Source: Clostridium sp. K13
GTDB lineage: Bacteria > Bacillota > Clostridia > Clostridiales > Clostridiaceae
Assembly (NCBI RefSeq): GCF_019734195.1
Contig: NZ_JAASHM010000005.1
Span: forward strand, 1 to 64,000
DNA: 64,000 nt
Direction: 5' to 3'
The notes below the pieces were generated by a model that searched no databases, had not been told where the DNA came from, and was given only the letters and a program-made list of their open reading frames with translations. The position numbers and the translations under genes were made by a program. Positions 62,577-64,000 of this stretch are shown here, piece by piece (position 1 is the first letter of the stretch; every line of letters begins with the position of its first letter).

Positions 62577-63224
62577 CTACCTTTTACAATTATCAAGAGA
62601 TATCTTTATTATTTTTTTTATTAATAATTTAGTAATAGGATAAGGGATTCTATAAGCTTTCATAGTAGCTAATATTCCTGGATTATCCTTTTCTATTAAG
62701 GCAAATAGTTCATTAACCTCATCTTCGGTACAATTATACTTCCTAGAATCATTTAAAGAAAAGTCTAAGGAGATATCTAAATTTCTTAAGATATCAAGAG
62801 TGTTGATGGAGTCATCTAAATACCTTTTATTAACCTTTTCTTCATTATAAGAATAGAGAAAACTATCATCTAATTCTGTTGGATATTCTAATTCAGTATT
62901 AGTGTTATTTGTAATATTAGTGTTATTGTTACTTTCTTTAAGTGAGGTATTTGAGTCTATATTCGGTACATTTTTAGGATACGGTGTAAGTGGAGCTAGC
63001 TCAGTCATTGGGTTGGTATTTAATGGAATTGGTGTTGGGTTGATATTTAAATTTGGAAAACCTAATGATAAAGTACCAAATGTTTTAGTGCTAGAAATTC
63101 CATCCATATTAAATAGTAATGGAAATTTTGTACTATTAGGTGCTAAAGAGGAATCAATATTTAAAGGTATAAAATTTAAATCATCATCATTATATTTTTG
63201 TGTATTAGTTTTTTTAGAACTCAT
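62577..63224 (-). CDS. Low-complexity protein paired with the DUF4397 gene, unknown function
   Basis: A 215-residue protein. Residues ~1-110 are Asn/Pro/Thr-rich and disordered-looking (NINPTPIPLNTNPM, NNNTNITNNTNTE). The C-terminal ~60 residues look folded (TEDEVNELFALIEKDNPGILATMKAYRIPYPITKLLIKKII). No signal peptide or membrane segment. GGAGGG precedes the ATG, and the stop lies 9 bp before the DUF4397 start. I do not recognise the family; a similar head-tail plan occurs in spore coat and exosporium proteins. Confidence 0.7.
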   Translation of the reverse strand: MSSKKTNTQKYNDDDLNFIPLNIDSSLAPNSTKFPLLFNMDGISSTKTFGTLSLGFPNLNINPTPIPLNTNPMTELAPLTPYPKNVPNIDSNTSLKESNNNTNITNNTNTELEYPTELDDSFLYSYNEEKVNKRYLDDSINTLDILRNLDISLDFSLNDSRKYNCTEDEVNELFALIEKDNPGILATMKAYRIPYPITKLLIKKIIKISLDNCKR

Positions 63225-63393
63225 TATTACCCTCCAAATAATAATTTATTAATAATATATGTATTTTAAACACATATGTTACTTTATAGAATATGACTAT
63301 AGTGAGAGGTATATTACTATTGAACAATAGAATGTCTAGTAAATAATCACAATAGCAAAAAGGTAAGAATATATTGTATTGGAGGGGATTATT

Positions 63394-64000
63394 ATGCATA
63401 AAGAAAATATAGATGATTTAAGAAAGCTATTTATAGGGTTGGATAAAAAGGTTAATGTAGATGGAAAAGGAAGATTAATTCCTATAAATTTTGATAATGC
63501 AGCTACCACTCCACCTTTTAAAAGAGTTATGAAAAAGGTATTAGAAACTAGCGAGTATTACGGATCAATTGCAAGGGGGGATGGTAAGAAGTCTCAATAT
63601 TGCAGTGATTTATATGATAGTTCTAGAAAATATATATTAGAATACTTTAATGCACCTGAAGATATATATACAGCAATTTTTGTAGGAAATACTACTGATG
63701 GATTGAATAAGCTATCTAATATTTTAATTGAAAGTAAAGAAGATATAGTTATTACAACTAGAATGGAACATCATTCAAATGATTTGCCTTGGAGAAATAA
63801 ATGTGATTTAAAGCATGTTGAAGTAGATAAGGATGGAAGAATTAAGGTAGAAGATATAGAAGAATTACTTGATAAGTATCAAGAAAAAGTTAAATATGTA
63901 ACAGTAACAGGCGCATCTAATGTTACTGGTTATGTGAATGATATAAGAAGAATAGCCAAAGCAACTCATAGATATGGAGCAAAAATAATTGTTGATGGAG
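63394..64000 (+). CDS. Class V aminotransferase (cysteine desulfurase-like), 3' end outside window
   Basis: The window ends inside this gene; the first ~202 residues are visible from ATG 63394, after GGAGGGG. PLP-enzyme features are PINFDNAATTPP (~28-39), VGNTTDGLNKLSNIL (~91-105), TRMEHHSNDLPWR (~118-130) and TGASNVTGYVND (~172-183). These match the NifS/SufS class V family, but the PLP-binding Lys and the reactive Cys lie beyond the window. The N-terminal extension before the NAATT motif is slightly long. It may be a selenocysteine-lyase/desulfurase-like enzyme of unknown partner. Confidence 0.88.
   Translation, partial: MHKENIDDLRKLFIGLDKKVNVDGKGRLIPINFDNAATTPPFKRVMKKVLETSEYYGSIARGDGKKSQYCSDLYDSSRKYILEYFNAPEDIYTAIFVGNTTDGLNKLSNILIESKEDIVITTRMEHHSNDLPWRNKCDLKHVEVDKDGRIKVEDIEELLDKYQEKVKYVTVTGASNVTGYVNDIRRIAKATHRYGAKIIVDG

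Overview
The window is very AT-rich and densely packed. Its genes use AGGAGG-type ribosome binding sites and occasional TTG/GTG starts, and carry strong intrinsic terminators. The gene set (LysM/GerMN protein, [FeFe]-hydrogenase-like protein, Hcp, fused EcfA transporter, LCP protein, Ter stress cluster) points to an anaerobic, spore-forming Firmicute of the genus Clostridium or a close relative. It reads as chromosome, with one accessory island at the left edge. I see no rRNA, tRNA or CRISPR.

Layout. 1-4642: an island bounded by two inverted copies of one IS3-family element. The left copy is visible only as its last 77 bp; the right copy is complete. Between them lie three tandem serine recombinases and a decapitated gene tail, all on the minus strand. 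4643-7399: an ECF vitamin-type transporter whose S component survives only as its last ~53 codons, followed by intact fused EcfA and EcfT. 7604-13945: envelope genes, namely a polysaccharide deacetylase, a response regulator/histidine kinase/secreted protein trio, a tiny zinc-ribbon protein and an LCP cell-wall ligase. 14144-18197: sugar metabolism (pullulanase behind a LacI-type operator, aldose 1-epimerase) and a nucleotidyltransferase. 18225-21306 (minus): znuA-znuC-znuB-zur, a zinc uptake operon ending in its own repressor gene. 21577-27708: an AzgA-type purine permease, then a MarR regulator divergent from a heterodimeric ABC exporter, with a 20-bp direct repeat in the shared promoter region. 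27764-31507: LysM/GerMN protein, CarD-like regulator, a second zinc-ribbon protein and a [FeFe]-hydrogenase-like protein. 31696-40789: two paralogous ~1060-residue propeller sensor kinases, a Crp/Fnr regulator and hybrid cluster protein. 41056-43308: flavodoxin and a Suv3-like helicase. 43361-45295 (minus): a PilZ glycosyltransferase gene interrupted by one in-frame stop. 45504-57845: a complete Ter (tellurite/chemical stress) cluster of HpcH/HpaI-like protein, phosphoribosyltransferase, StiP-like protein, HAD phosphatase, YceG, TelA, three TerD proteins and a Ca2+-type P-ATPase. 58035-64000: a Cys-motif diguanylate cyclase, an SDR epimerase, an ABC-F ATPase, a DUF4397 protein with a low-complexity partner, and the start of a class V aminotransferase.

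How the parts work together. The left edge shows recent damage: an IS pair has cut an ECF transporter S-component gene and two genes of a recombinase module. The Znu/Zur block should be a self-limiting zinc loop. The kinases, Crp/Fnr protein and Hcp look like a sensing and detoxification neighbourhood for redox or nitrosative stress. The Ter cluster matches the published Ter-dependent stress-response gene neighbourhood. A c-di-GMP signalling link is possible between the GGDEF protein and the PilZ glycosyltransferase, but the latter appears inactivated here. Functional names rest on motifs and recalled family knowledge; no database search was run.
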